The notes below the pieces were generated by a model. The model searched no databases and had not been told where the DNA came from. It was given only the letters and a program-made list of their open reading frames with translations. A DNA stretch of 64,000 nt from Viridothelium virens. Its lineage: Eukaryota > Ascomycota > Dothideomycetes > Trypetheliales > Trypetheliaceae. The first letter of the stretch is position 1. Each line of letters begins with the position of its first letter. The stretch is taken from positions 124,001-188,000 of the forward strand of contig ML991793.1 of NCBI GenBank assembly GCA_010094025.1. The letters run 5' to 3'. Position numbers and translations under genes: made by a program. This document shows, piece by piece, positions 47,131 to 58,466 of the stretch.

Positions 47131-48526
47131 CTTGGAAAGGGTCTAGAGAGGAGAGGGAAAGGGAAACGCCAGAACGGCGCTCACGAGTTTTGCGCCACGA
47201 TACAGGATAACGGAGGGTGTCTGGGAAGAAGGGGGGTGAAAAGGCGGAGGTTTGGCGAGGCAAGAGCTGATCCAGAGGCGCCGGGAGCTGGAAGGAGTAA
47301 CGAGCGACAATCAGTCAAATTGAGAATGGAGGTTTTGGAGCGGGTGTGGGAATGAGTGATTCAGAGCAATGTCGGATGTATCATGAAGTGTTCTTCTTGC
47401 GAAGCAATCGTGCAGACGGGCACGACAAGGATAGAGGCCCATGCTTACGCCTCATACCCGGGTACGCCTCCCCTCAAATGCCCGTCCCGTCTTACCCAGG
47501 ACCTCTGCAAGCGTCGCCAGTGCGTCCTTCTTCCGTCACTAGTGGCTGATAGATTTTTATATTGGTTTGTCGCTTATTCTTGTTGCAAACCGGTACCTAT
47601 CTTGAAGGATCTTTGACTTACTGGAGAGCCTCACTGCACTGCTTTACTTGTAGCCTCTCTATGGCTAGTCTGGCTACCTCCAAATCGGATTCAAGGCATC
47701 CCCTTGGATTGACGCAAAAGCCATATACAATTAATTTGATGCTATTCTAGCTTCACAGATAATGCCGAAAATGCCACGATAGGCTTTGTCATGACAAGCT
47801 CATAACGGGTCCAAGCACATAGTACGCCGCAATGCACGCGATTGGACTCAACTTCATACGGAAAGGCGAAATCCTGTGCAGACCTGGCTCGAACGCTGTA
47901 GACGGAAACGACAGTACTTTTGAAGGGTGAAAAGACAGTGCCCCACCAACGACGTCCTCAGGAGATGCAAGAGCCACCGCCGGCTGCCATTGCGACGGCC
48001 GTGATAGCATGCTTAAGAGACAAATCCACCCATCGCTTTTGAACCTCGAACGCATAGACCTCCCAGCCATCCGTCCGTGAAATGCGTGACATGACCTCCA
48101 GATGCGGAAGATAAATGTCCGAATCAGATGTCCTACCCTGTATGCTCACGATGAGAGAACGAAATGGTCAAGAGTAGCACAAACCAAGTCCGCTACGACC
48201 GCCCAGTTGTTAACCAAATCATAAGCCTTCGTCCAAATTGCCACGGTCTTGGAAGCCATGTGCTTTCAAAGCTTCAAAACCCTTGAGGATATTGATGTAG
48301 GTATGCTGTCAGAGATGTGGAGGTGGAGGTTTATCCAGACCGAGAAGCATAACTTTCCAAATAGATGCTGTACCCACAGAGGGTGAAAATGAAACGAGTA
48401 AACGAGTGGAGTTGATTCTTTTGTAGACCACACGGGTGGCCTTGATGTTTTGTTCATTTTTGATCATGTCTCAAGTCCAAGGCAAGGGAGAATTCTCGTC
48501 TCGGTGATGTAGTCAGCTGCGAACGA
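47131..48526. other. Intergenic region upstream of anp1
   Basis: About 1.4 kb. The first part is the anp1 promoter. Between 48260 and 47790 the minus strand has overlapping coding-like frames (starting ASKTVAIWTKAYDLVNNWAV) that do not join cleanly; possibly a decayed small gene. Confidence 0.4.
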
Positions 48527-49183
48527 TTACGGAAGATCTCCCGGACAGGGCGCCTCTGCCAGCACCCATTCAGGCTCTTCCGAATCATGTTCCATCTTAA
48601 CGGAGTCATCTTCCATGGAATCGTCTTCCGTCTGAAAGCAATTGTCTTCGATCTTGCTCCTTCCAGTCTGACACCCAGATGATGGGTCAGGACCTTGAAA
48701 GATATCCTCCAACTCATCCAAATCTTCTTGCAGTTGACTCAATTTCGCCCCGATCTTTGGGTCCTTAGTCCCGGCAAATTCAGTAGCCATCGAAGCTGCG
48801 AGAGGTTCTATTTCGCCTCGGACATAGTCTCTGACCCAGTAGTACTGGTCAATGACACGCCCGCTTTCCCGCAGAATGTCGACCTTGACATTTTCAAGAT
48901 GGCTGTTTATTCTGTTGTTGCGCGTTTGAGATTGACCGCCAACAAGGTCGCCATGCTCCCTGAGTCGCACCTCCAGGTCTGACGTTAGGGTTCGGAGGAG
49001 CTTCCGATGCGCCTTCTCTCGATCCTTCTTCTCCTTGGGCACGTCTCGAAATTTGATCTCAGGAAAATTCTCCCTGATGTTAGGGAGCGAACCCGTTGCA
49101 ACTAATTCCTCGCTCTCAGCTGATTTGTTGCCTCCAGCCGATTTGGTGCATCCGACCGATTTGTTGCGATTGCCCGGCATCAT
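48527..49183 (-). CDS. Hypothetical coiled-coil/acidic protein
   Basis: Single-exon frame of 218 residues, not recognised. The N-terminus has degenerate repeats (KSVGCTKSAGGNKSAESEE). The middle is helical and charged (KEKKDREKAHRKLLRTLTSD, RVIDQYYWVRDYVRGEIEPL, LSQLQEDLDELEDIF) and probably forms coiled coils. The tail is very acidic (TEDDSMEDDSVKMEHDSEEP). No signal peptide or membrane segment. Two adjacent ATGs at 49183 and 49180 start it. Length and regular composition argue for a real gene; function unknown. Confidence 0.55.
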   Translation of the reverse strand: MMPGNRNKSVGCTKSAGGNKSAESEELVATGSLPNIRENFPEIKFRDVPKEKKDREKAHRKLLRTLTSDLEVRLREHGDLVGGQSQTRNNRINSHLENVKVDILRESGRVIDQYYWVRDYVRGEIEPLAASMATEFAGTKDPKIGAKLSQLQEDLDELEDIFQGPDPSSGCQTGRSKIEDNCFQTEDDSMEDDSVKMEHDSEEPEWVLAEAPCPGDLP

Positions 49184-50943
49184 GATGATCAGGAGAAAGA
49201 TTATTGAGCTATCCGTGAAACAGGCTGATGAAGAGTACTATTGCAAAGGTGGGACGATTGACAGAAACCAAAAGTAAAAGACCACTCGGGTGCAAGAAAT
49301 ACTGTCGTAGGGAACCTGAAGAGAAGCACTCTTCTGCTTTCTAGACCGGGCGGACCCACCGACATCTCTTATAGAAGTCTAGCGAATCGCTGCTCGAGTA
49401 TGCTTGTTGTACTCAAGCATTCACCTCTGACCAGCCTGCAGTTGACTTCCTGAATCGAGCCGTTCAAAGTCGCCAATCGTCGCACAATAAGATCAGTGAG
49501 CAGACACAGGAGGGGAAAACTGATTATGGCTCATGCTGGCGATCAATCCCGTGGAAGGGACCTGCGATGTGAGCAGTCAGTAGTACAAGACGGCATTTGG
49601 AAGGGCCTGCCGACGAGTTGGAGGCAAGTTCGAGTAGCATGCATTACCTGGTGCATCATGTTGACATCATGAATCCTATTGTAGAGTCGGAAACTAGGGC
49701 AGGTGGAGTCGTTCGGTGGTTTCCTTTGTAGTTCCTTGCATCGGATAAACCCCCTTACATAAGGGTGTGATATCGCGCAAGCTGAAAGATACATATCAAA
49801 CGAGTTTGCACGTAGGCACCGATGATAGCCCGCATTTGATGATCGATTTTCCAAGAGCCTATGAAATGTTCAGCTACATAACATAACGTAAGTGCTGCGA
49901 CAGCAAAGCCTGCACGTTGCAGCACGGAGTCTAAGATTAAGGAATTTTGAAGGCAGCGTGCCAGGCACAGCTATGCAGTGTGAGCGCGCGAGCCTGGATG
50001 GCAGGCAGACCTAATGCACCTTACTCTAGACACATTGCCACCTAACGTCTTCGCAGTACCACGAGCCAAGGCTAAGGTGAATGACGAGTCCAGAGACCAT
50101 ACTGCATTTGTCTGTGTTTGGATGTAGTTTTGCTCACCACACTGGTGCGAATGTACGTAGTTGACAAGAAGCTTGCCATTCTTCAGTAGCAAGAAGGTAG
50201 TGGAAAGTATTGTTGGATGAATGTCGTTCAGAGGTGAGGATCAAGGTTATTGGTGGCGTCAGGCCTCTATCGCGCGGTTCTTCGTCAATCGGTAGCGCCA
50301 ATTAAAGCAGAGTAGACGCCCGCGTCTTGTCCAATGCAGGTCGGCCTGTCATTGTGATGGAGACTCATCTTACACAAAATCAGGCCGATAGTATTGTCTT
50401 GACCCAGGACCCTGGCTCGTGCAAGGCATCGGCTCGCGTAGTACTACCTGAACTTTCTGTGACACGAACCTTCAAACATCGGATCGCGCGGCTCATGCAA
50501 GGACTGGGTAACTCGATACTCAAGCCTACCGTAGGTACCTAATGTTCGAAAAGGGTCAACGAACGTTTCCGATGATGTTATTGTGGCAGTAAGATACACC
50601 AAGGAGAACGATATGAACATGAATTGAAAGTAAAGCAAGATATGCATAATAGCGAAGTGAGTCTGAATACCGAGCTCAGGCGCCATTGATTATCAACCAA
50701 AACTCATGTTGTTCCCCACGCATACCCTCCACCACCGTCATGTATTAGTTTGAGCCTGGGATCGACTCGAATTTTTGGGAATTTCCTCAGAAGCCCATGA
50801 TTGCAAGTACAATACACACCAGTGCCATGCAGTATCTAAAGGAAGGTATCGCTCAACAGCTTGACAGAATCATATCAGATTAGGTCTATGCAACTTCAAG
50901 GGAGGGAATCAAGAAACAGAAACGCCAGTATTAAAACGACCCC
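49184..50943. other. Gene-poor region
   Basis: About 1.8 kb with no supported gene. It contains the perfect palindrome TAGGTACCTA at 50532-50541. Confidence 0.45.
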
Positions 50944-52291
50944 TCAAAATAGACCGATCATTGCTGCAAGCACACCAGTGAGACCATAGACAGCACCGGA
51001 GCTGATATCGAGCGCAGTCGCAGCACCCGTAGCAGAGGAGCTTGATCCAGCAGACGGAGAAGTGCCAGCACCGCCAGGGTTGGTCTGGCTACCAGCGCAC
51101 GTGAATTTGCCCTTGATGGCTGAGTTCTGGCCGGCTTGATTCTTGAAGGTGCTGCAGTCATCGTCGATATCTTTGGTCGATTGGAGATTGAAGGCGCCTT
51201 CAACATCGCTGAGAGATGGGAGGGTAACGCTTGGAAATGTTAATCAACTGCAAAGGCAGGGTTTGGAGGACATATATATGCTTACTTGGTAAAGTTACCG
51301 TTTACATCAACAGCGCCTTTGATAGTCTTAAGATTCGGAAAACCATTCATGTTCATGTATTCCGGGTTATGGGCAAAAGTGAAGCCGCCTCCGATCTGGA
51401 TGAGCTGAGGCATGGAGACATTGGTGAGCTTCTCATTGTTATTAAGGGTGAGCGACTGGTTAATGTAGGTGATGTTGGGGGCCGAGACGGTCGGCATCTC
51501 GCTCCCTTGGATGATAAGCGAGCCATTGGTGGACTGTAGGGCTGGGAAGTCAATGGAAGAGACGTTGATGAACGTCAGGTTGAAAGCGTTTTCAAGATTC
51601 GGGAGGGACACGTTCAAGTTATTGCCATTTCCCAACAAGGTGAGGGAGGTGTTGATGTGGCGCAACTGAATGCCGATATCGTTCAAGTATCGGTTCTCTT
51701 GGATAGAGATGGTGTTGACACTCATCAAGTTGATGCCGTCCAAGCTACCGAGTTGGGTATCGGAGATCTGTACGTCGGTGGCCAACTCGAGACCAGGATC
51801 GCCGAAATTCAATCCTTGAAGAGCGGGCAGTGTTATCCATTTCAATTGACCGACCGAGCCGAGCTTAGGGAAGTTTAGGGTAGCCAAGATAGTCAATTGT
51901 TCCAAGTCGAATGATTGTGTAATCGACGTGAGACTGTTTGCAGTGATCTGAGTGATCTGGGTAACGTTGACGGCGGTGAAGCTGCCATCAATTGATCCAA
52001 GGTCTCCGAAATCGAGGTTGTCACTTGTCCCGGTAGCAATGACAATGTCACCTGAATATGTTGGGCAACCAGACAGCTGCGATGCGTCACCGGCATTCTG
52101 GATAGTAGTTGTGGGAGAGGCACATTGTTGCGCTGAGACAACCGTTAGCAAATTGTCAATGGCTAATGTGAGCTGTTGATTCAAACGAGTGCTCCTCGCT
52201 CACGGACAGTGTCTGCAAAGAAAATCAATAGCTTACCTAGGGCGGAACCAGCGATGGCCAGAACCGGAAGTGCGTATTTCATTATCGACAT
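50944..52291 (-). CDS. ecm33: Ecm33-type GPI-anchored cell-wall protein
   Basis: Wall-integrity protein of the Ecm33/Sps2 family with receptor-L-domain-like repeats. Exons 52291-52237, 52132-51286 and 51229-50944 give 395 residues. The signal peptide SIMKYALPVLAIAGSALA is split by intron 1. The body has repeated Leu/Asn-rich strands (ITANSLTSITQSFDLEQL, FPKLGSVGQLKWITLPAL, LDGINLMSVNTISIQENRYL, FPNLKTIKGAVDVNGNF) and a cysteine pair (DDCSTFKNQ, GKFTCAG). A Ser/Gly/Thr-rich stalk precedes the hydrophobic GPI signal ISSGAVYGLTGVLAAMIGLF. Many N-glycosylation sites. The short first exon is 55 bp. Confidence 0.94.
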
Positions 52292-55019
52292 GATTTTTGG
52301 AGAAGGAGAAGCTATCAGAGCAAGCCAAGTCAGTGTCGTGTAAACAAACGGATCATTCTGGCACGAATGGCCATGCAGCAATTGTCATCCGAGATAGGCT
52401 CAAAAGAGGTAAGTAACTCACTTGAATTAGTGTAAGACTGCTGATGGGATCACGCGTCGAAGGCGCTGATGATGATGGATACAGAGCAAGGTGGTGGTCT
52501 CTTGGAGACAGAGAGCAACCAGTGAAGCGAACGTACAGAAGCGAAAGTGAGAATAAGAGCAGGCCTAAGATTGACGCGTAGCTGCGGCTGCGTATGGCAG
52601 AAAGGGTGAGGCAGTTACGAGGCACGAAGAAACGAAGTTGTTCCTGCGGTGCGGTGGTTGCTGAGGAAAAAGAGAAGGTGAGGGTTGGGAAGAGGAGAAA
52701 AAGGGAGGCGTGCAATCCAAGGGAGTGGGTCCGAGCTCTTGGAGCGGGCCTAGCTTGGCTTGTTTTCGACTGGTGTCGGCGGGCTTGGCTTGGTTTGTGT
52801 GCGGCAGGGATCGAGTGTGCTTGCAAGCTTGCAAGCTCCAGGTTTGCTCCCCTTGGCTATCGCGGTCGGGCCAAGTCTACGGTCCCTAGTCAGGGCTAGC
52901 GCAGCATCGCGGGATTCCCTTCAAGCCTGGAGATTATTGGCAACGAGATGGAGCAATCACCAACGTCTCCTCTCTGTTGCCGCGCGGCCGTGCGATGACT
53001 ATCATCTATCAAGTCTATCAATCATCACCATCTCCATCCATTGGCTCCCCGCCCTGCACAATTCCCGCCATTTGTTTCTGTGTAGTTCTCCAACCCCATC
53101 TTTCCCCACCTCTCCATAAACATCCGTCTATGTACGGAGTACAGATCTCGCTATCATAGACTGCTCCTGCGTCGCAAAAGGGCTCTTTCCTGCATGGGCG
53201 GGCACGAATATCCGCCGAGATACTGAACCGCTTGATATGCAGTCGCCCGGTTAGGGAACGCCGTCTCCCATGCGTCGGCGATAGATTGTGACACGCTAGC
53301 TTTCTACTCGGAATTTTCACCCCACCCGTAGCTCCTTACTGGATGACAATCATCATTTATGACCACCTCGTTTCGAAGTATCCAATTCGCAGAGGCAGAC
53401 CGCTCAATCAGACCTGATCTTAGCGATTGTTCGAGATAAATACATGGCATCTTGAAACACGTTGCAAAGCATGTGAGCGTCGGTTAATTCACGAGCTTGA
53501 AAAAACCCCTGTACCGCTAATCTCGGATATGTTGCCCTGGTGCCTTGTTGTTGACGCTTGCAAAATCCTGAGAAGCTTCGGATAGACCGGGCCAACAAGA
53601 TCCAATGTCAGATTTGCATGTCATTCTTCACTGAATTTACGATCACTACGATTTTCATTGTCGTCGCCATGATGCGGTTTTATGACGGTATCTATTCGCA
53701 ATGCGCAAGGTCATGCGATAAAAGGAGTTGTGGATGAACATTTCATAACGAAGATTCCATGCTTTTGAACGTCGCTGCACTAAGGAATACACTAGTGACT
53801 CTCGTTGCGGATGGCCGAATTTCGCAATAGGCCACAGACCGCACTTTCAATCTGCACAGGCCTAACGTTTGCTGCATTGGGTTTGCAGTATGTAATATTG
53901 TATCATCACTGCTCAGAGGTTGTGAGGACGAAGGGATAAAGCAGCATGGTCAAATCTGAGTCCGGAATTATGGAGAAAGATAGGGAGAGTTGCGGTGCTT
54001 GCTTCTTTGTTTTGAAACTTCAACGGGTGGCTCCGAAACGGCCTGCGCTAAATTCTTAGCCATCGTTGATCATGATGAGGCTCCGTGGCTTTGGTGATAA
54101 TTTCTTGGCATTCGAACAGGATTTCGCGCAAGGCTCAGGTGGCTCACTAGATCAACTATGTACCCCTAAATTTTAAGTGGGTATTCCTATGTACGTCACT
54201 TTATCACCGTTATCGTCTCCTTTTCCCTCGCTTGAGCCACTTTAGTTGAATGCAAAGGATGATCTTCGTTATCGTCTATTTCTCCTTTTCATCTCGTGTC
54301 TCGTTAAGGTTCTGCTATTTAATTGATGGCCATCGTCATCTCCGCACCTGGCCAAGCTCCACAAAACATTGGTCTTAGCTTCCCGTGCTAGACGCCTTCA
54401 TCTTATAACGGACCAGGAGAGCTGCAGCCTATGGAATCTCCAGTTCAATAACGGAACGTATGAAAATTAGACCCGGAAGCTTAGTTCAACAAGATGTAGC
54501 CCCACATCTACCTCCGCCTACACTATGTATCTCGCTCACGCGTTAAACGCGAAATATGGTATATGATATAGAACTACGCGACACCTGGCTCGGATATCGA
54601 AAACCTGACAATTGTGTCACTGACGCATCTGCGTTCGCCATGGACTATCCAGGAAAATTCTACGATCTTTTTCGTGAAGTCCAGTGCCTTCTAGTCTTAC
54701 AATGGAACCTTTGCATATCGCGACCCACATACACTTTTGATCGGAACCGATTTTTGAAGAATTCCACTGCATCAGCCGTCAATCCGGATGACCAGCTCAG
54801 CTTTCGTAAAGCCATGCTCCCCCGTGTGTTCATGTACCACAAGATTTGAATGGAGCCCAAACTTAATTTTGCTCCACCTGTGTCTCTTGAAGAATTGTAG
54901 GTTAGTAGTAGTGAAAGTTCAGTCTCGGAAAACATGCTGCTTCACAGCCTCTTTTTGGAAATAGTCACTGCAATTCGACGTGTCCTTCGTCCCTCCACTG
55001 GTACCAGACCTTTTCAGCT
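52292..55019. other. Long intergenic region upstream of ecm33
   Basis: About 2.7 kb. The part next to ecm33 is rich in G/A runs and contains an 18-bp palindrome (52819-52836). Near 54556-54849 a 97-codon plus-strand frame is present, but it has no recognisable features. I see no gene I can support. Confidence 0.45.
52819..52836. repeat. 18-bp perfect palindrome
   Basis: GCTTGCAAGCTTGCAAGC reads the same on both strands and lies 528 bp upstream of the ecm33 start. It could bind a dimeric factor or form a cruciform. Confidence 0.8.
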
Positions 55020-56551
55020 TCAAGCATTTTCTATCGCGTCTGTGTTGACGCTCTCTATCCGCCACATGTACCACATAAACAAGCTCCTACAAATATTAGA
55101 TGACTCCACAAGAACAGAACACAATAGCTTACCTATAGGGTGCAAACTTAGCCGAATGCTCTAACATCTCCTTTTCACTCAAATACTTCCACTTCCCGCC
55201 TCCCTTCGCCTTCAATTTGCCCACGTCTCGACCCAAATACGCCGCCATCCCTCGCCTGTCGATACTCAACATCAGCGTCATGCTTTCAACGAAGGTGTAG
55301 AACCAGAAAGAGCAGGATAGTCACCACTTACTGCACCCCTAGGTCTCCCGTTGAAAATACATCCATTCTCTTTAATCCAAAACACATGAACATTTCCACG
55401 CTCCACTGGCCTAACCCTCGCACCGCTGTCAGCTTCTCCAGCACTTCCTCGTCCGAGGCCCGGACCAACATCTGCGCGCTGAGCTCGCCACTCTCGAACC
55501 TCTGGGCGAGCCCTTGGATGTATTCTGCCTTGCGTTGAGAAAGGCCCGCCGTCCGCAGGAAAGGGATATCAGCGGCGCCGACGGCTGCTGGACTAGGAAA
55601 CGTCGGAGAGGCAAAATGATGGGGCGACGTATCGCCCCCGGCCGTAGGAGGAGGCGGGTTGAATAGCGCGATGAATTTATTTTTAATGGACCTGGCGGCT
55701 GCGCCAGAAACCTGTCATTACAGAGGCTCTACGTCAACACCGTCTCACTACGATAGCGCTAATGCCTGAACGCTGCCAGAGTATCTTCTTCTGCGTACCA
55801 TCCCGTCCTGAAATAAGACGAAAGAGAAAGCGTAGGAGGAATGGAAAGAAAGAAAGAAACGAACCTGTTGTGCCATAATTCCACTGGCCAAGCTCCGGAA
55901 CGGATCCACCTCCTCCGCCAGCCCCTCCGGTGCAAAAATCCTGCACTGATACTTCTCCACCACCCGGCGCAGTCGTGGATCAGCCTTTAATAGGTGGGCG
56001 CACGCTTCCTGCAGCAGCGTCGCCGTCGTCCCCGTCGGCGCCGGCAGCCCCTCCAACCCCGCCTGCTGCGAGCTGGTCAGCTCGGCGCTGGATGGATCGG
56101 TGGGATACGCGAGCACGTGCGAGCCCCCTGGGGTCGCGAGCGGCGCGTTCGTGAGGTGCGGCTCGACGGGACGGGGTGAGAGGGGTGGAGGCGTGACGTC
56201 GTCGATGTCACCGGTGGAGTAGGAGGCGCGGACTGGGGTGGTGGAGGTCATGAGGTGGACTGCAGATGGGGTCGGGGTGAAATGCGGAGGCTGAGCAGGG
56301 GAGGCGGATGAAGGCTCTTGGATTTTGCGTCGTTTGCGTGGGGTTCGAGGCGCTTCTGTCGGGTTCGATTCTGTAGTGGTGGTTTGCGTGGTGGACGGCG
56401 GGGGCATGGCATCTTGATCTGATTTGCTCTTCTTGCCTTTGCTTGGCTGCTTGATGACCTTTTTGGTCTTGACAGTGATAGATTCGGTCCCATTGACTCC
56501 ATTAGTTGTAGAAGAATGAGACTGAACTCGAGCGGAACGCCTGAGCGACAT
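55020..56551 (-). CDS. mag1: DNA-3-methyladenine glycosylase, HhH-GPD type (Mag1)
   Basis: Base-excision repair glycosylase removing alkylated purines. Exons 56551-55865, 55711-55332, 55255-55133 and 55086-55020 give 418 residues. The first 170 residues are a disordered Ser/Pro/Lys-rich extension with PRKRRKIQEP, a possible nuclear signal. The fold follows: LLKADPRLRRVVEKYQCRIF, PFRSLASGIMAQQVSGAAAR, the helix-hairpin-helix LTAVRGLGQWSVEMFMCFGL, the catalytic Asp in FSTGDLGVQRGMAAYLG, and the family-typical end APYRSLFMWYMWRIE. Intron 1 (153 bp) is the longest in the window. The C-to-G strand change is only partly visible in this gene. Confidence 0.93.
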
Positions 56552-57341
56552 TTTGGAATTCTGATATTGCTCCTGAAGAAACACCTGTATGCTGCAGCCA
56601 CTGTAGTGGCTGGGATTGGTAACTTGAATCGTCGATACAAGGCCTTTGAGACTTGGTCGACTGAGGCTACTGTGTATAACCTTACTGCAAACTCTGACCA
56701 TGTAATTACGAAAGCCAAAACTGACTTGAAAGATGCGAACATATAAAGGTGGTAGAATCAGCAAATCAAAGGAAGTACGGGGCCGTCACGCAACGAGATA
56801 GCCGTCTCGTAAATCAACTCCATCTGTGTGGCGCAGTAGCAAGGTAACTATTCTCTATGACAACAGGTTACCTCCAGACCTTGGGTGATAAAATGTTATG
56901 GATTGAGGTTATTGTTGACTTGAAAATGAGTCACGCGGCAAGAGTCGCGTCATTGCCTTGGGATCTGACACATTTGTCATGCGAAATCACGGGTAATTAA
57001 TTACGGCGAGACATTAGCTCTACTTGCTAACCTACCTCTATCAATTCTCCCAAAGGAAGTTGAAGTTCTCCGTGATATCCTAATAGTAAGGTACCCAATT
57101 CAGGTGGGCAGTACTACTTGATTTATGCGGCATTGTAATTTCTGTAAAATAGCTGTGTTCACGATCACAGCACTATCAAATAGTCTTCGAGAGAATTGAT
57201 GTAAATCTAGCGACTGCAGAAAATATGACCTTTTTTTGCATGCGACTTGAAGCACTTCATATATTTACAGGTCATGTTGTACATTTGCAACGACTAGAAT
57301 GCTGATCTATATATTTATTGCCTATTGTTCTTCGGCAATTC
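56552..57341. other. Spacer between mag1 and qcr7
   Basis: About 790 bp, AT-rich toward qcr7; promoter of mag1 and 3' flank of qcr7. No gene seen. Confidence 0.45.
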
Positions 57342-57917
57342 TCATTTCTTATTTGGAACCATAGCATCCAATTCTTGTCTTTCCTTGTTCTCACGCTCGA
57401 TGTCCTCAATGAGTTGTGACAGATATGGACGGTCCTGAAATCACGGCAAATTAGCAAATATGATACATAAGAATTAAGGATGATAGAGAATCGTACCTGT
57501 GCGGTCGTTGTCCACTCTTCCTTCGGAAGGATCGTATGTTGCAAGGACAACTGCATTGTGTCAAATCAAAATACTCAGCACACTTAGAATGGAGATATAT
57601 CTACCTGGAATGCCCGTCGCAATCGGAAGACACGGTCGTAAGCTTCTTTGGGTGGGAGTCTTTTGAGGGCTTTCTGTACGGTGTCGCTCTCCTCAGGAAT
57701 CAGGTCGTCCGATCTGTCAGTTAACCATTAGCGCCAAATTTCATTGACATCCGGACGTTACAATCTAGAAGGCTAGGCAAAGGAAACATCTGACTACTTA
57801 CAACAGCCCGACCTGTCGGTAACCGCATGAGTTGACGTACCAGTCGGCTATAGGTTGCACCCATCGTCTTAGCCAAGGCCGAGCCCGGATGAAAGGGGCG
57901 AGAGATGGCTTCGACAT
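57342..57917 (-). CDS. qcr7: Cytochrome b-c1 complex subunit 7 (QCR7)
   Basis: Small matrix-facing subunit of respiratory complex III. Exons 57917-57802, 57713-57605, 57550-57497 and 57434-57342 give 123 residues, the usual length. Family blocks: [52 protein letters not shown], then [13 protein letters not shown] and [20 protein letters not shown]. Introns split the gene three times, with exon 3 only 54 bp. No cleavable presequence is expected. It is divergent from the mitochondrial carrier gene. Confidence 0.95.
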
Positions 57918-58466
57918 GCTGAAGCGCACACTCCAATATCGAAATGAATGTCAAGAATTGAGCTGGTTATGCAATTAAGCCAGCTTCCGGAGTCTCAATA
58001 AGAGTTTCGTCGAGACCTCCGGACCGAGAAGCTAGATCGGTCACGTGCTTAGCTAGAGCTCGGAGGTCTGAGGTCAGATTTGACAAAGCGGACCTTGTCA
58101 TCTCACCGATAACCCCACGAGCTTCCATCCGCAACACTCGTATTCTCTTCTTCCACCCTCCTTAACCAGGTACCACTGCCCTCCATCCCTGACTTATTGC
58201 CTGTCATCACCGACCCATTTGTGAGCTCGTTCTTCTTGCCGTGCATTTCTACAGCCTACTGCAGCCTCATGGCGTTCGTCAATCGCTAGTATCGTGTCAC
58301 GCGAAGTGCTGCGGGGCTAGTTCTCCGCACACTTTCCAAGCTTTCGAAGGTACCGTAATCACGGTCCAGAGAAATCCTCCCATCCCCCTTGTGATCCTAC
58401 TCCAGGGTCCGAAGCTCGATGTCCGCGCTGAGAGGTGTTTGAATCAAGAGGTTGTCACATTCAGCA
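57918..58466. promoter_or_regulatory. Divergent qcr7/NAD-type carrier promoter
   Basis: About 550 bp between two genes for mitochondrial proteins. It contains GTCACGTG at 58040-58047, a full Cbf1-type site. Shared control of the two genes is an inference. Confidence 0.5.
58040..58047. promoter_or_regulatory. Cbf1-type E-box GTCACGTG
   Basis: Exact match to RTCACRTG, 123 bp upstream of the qcr7 ATG and 420 bp upstream of the carrier ATG. Confidence 0.45.

Noticed and set aside
54556-54849. 97-codon plus-strand frame upstream of the mag1 3' end
   Set aside because: No signal, motif or flanking exon; consistent with a chance frame.
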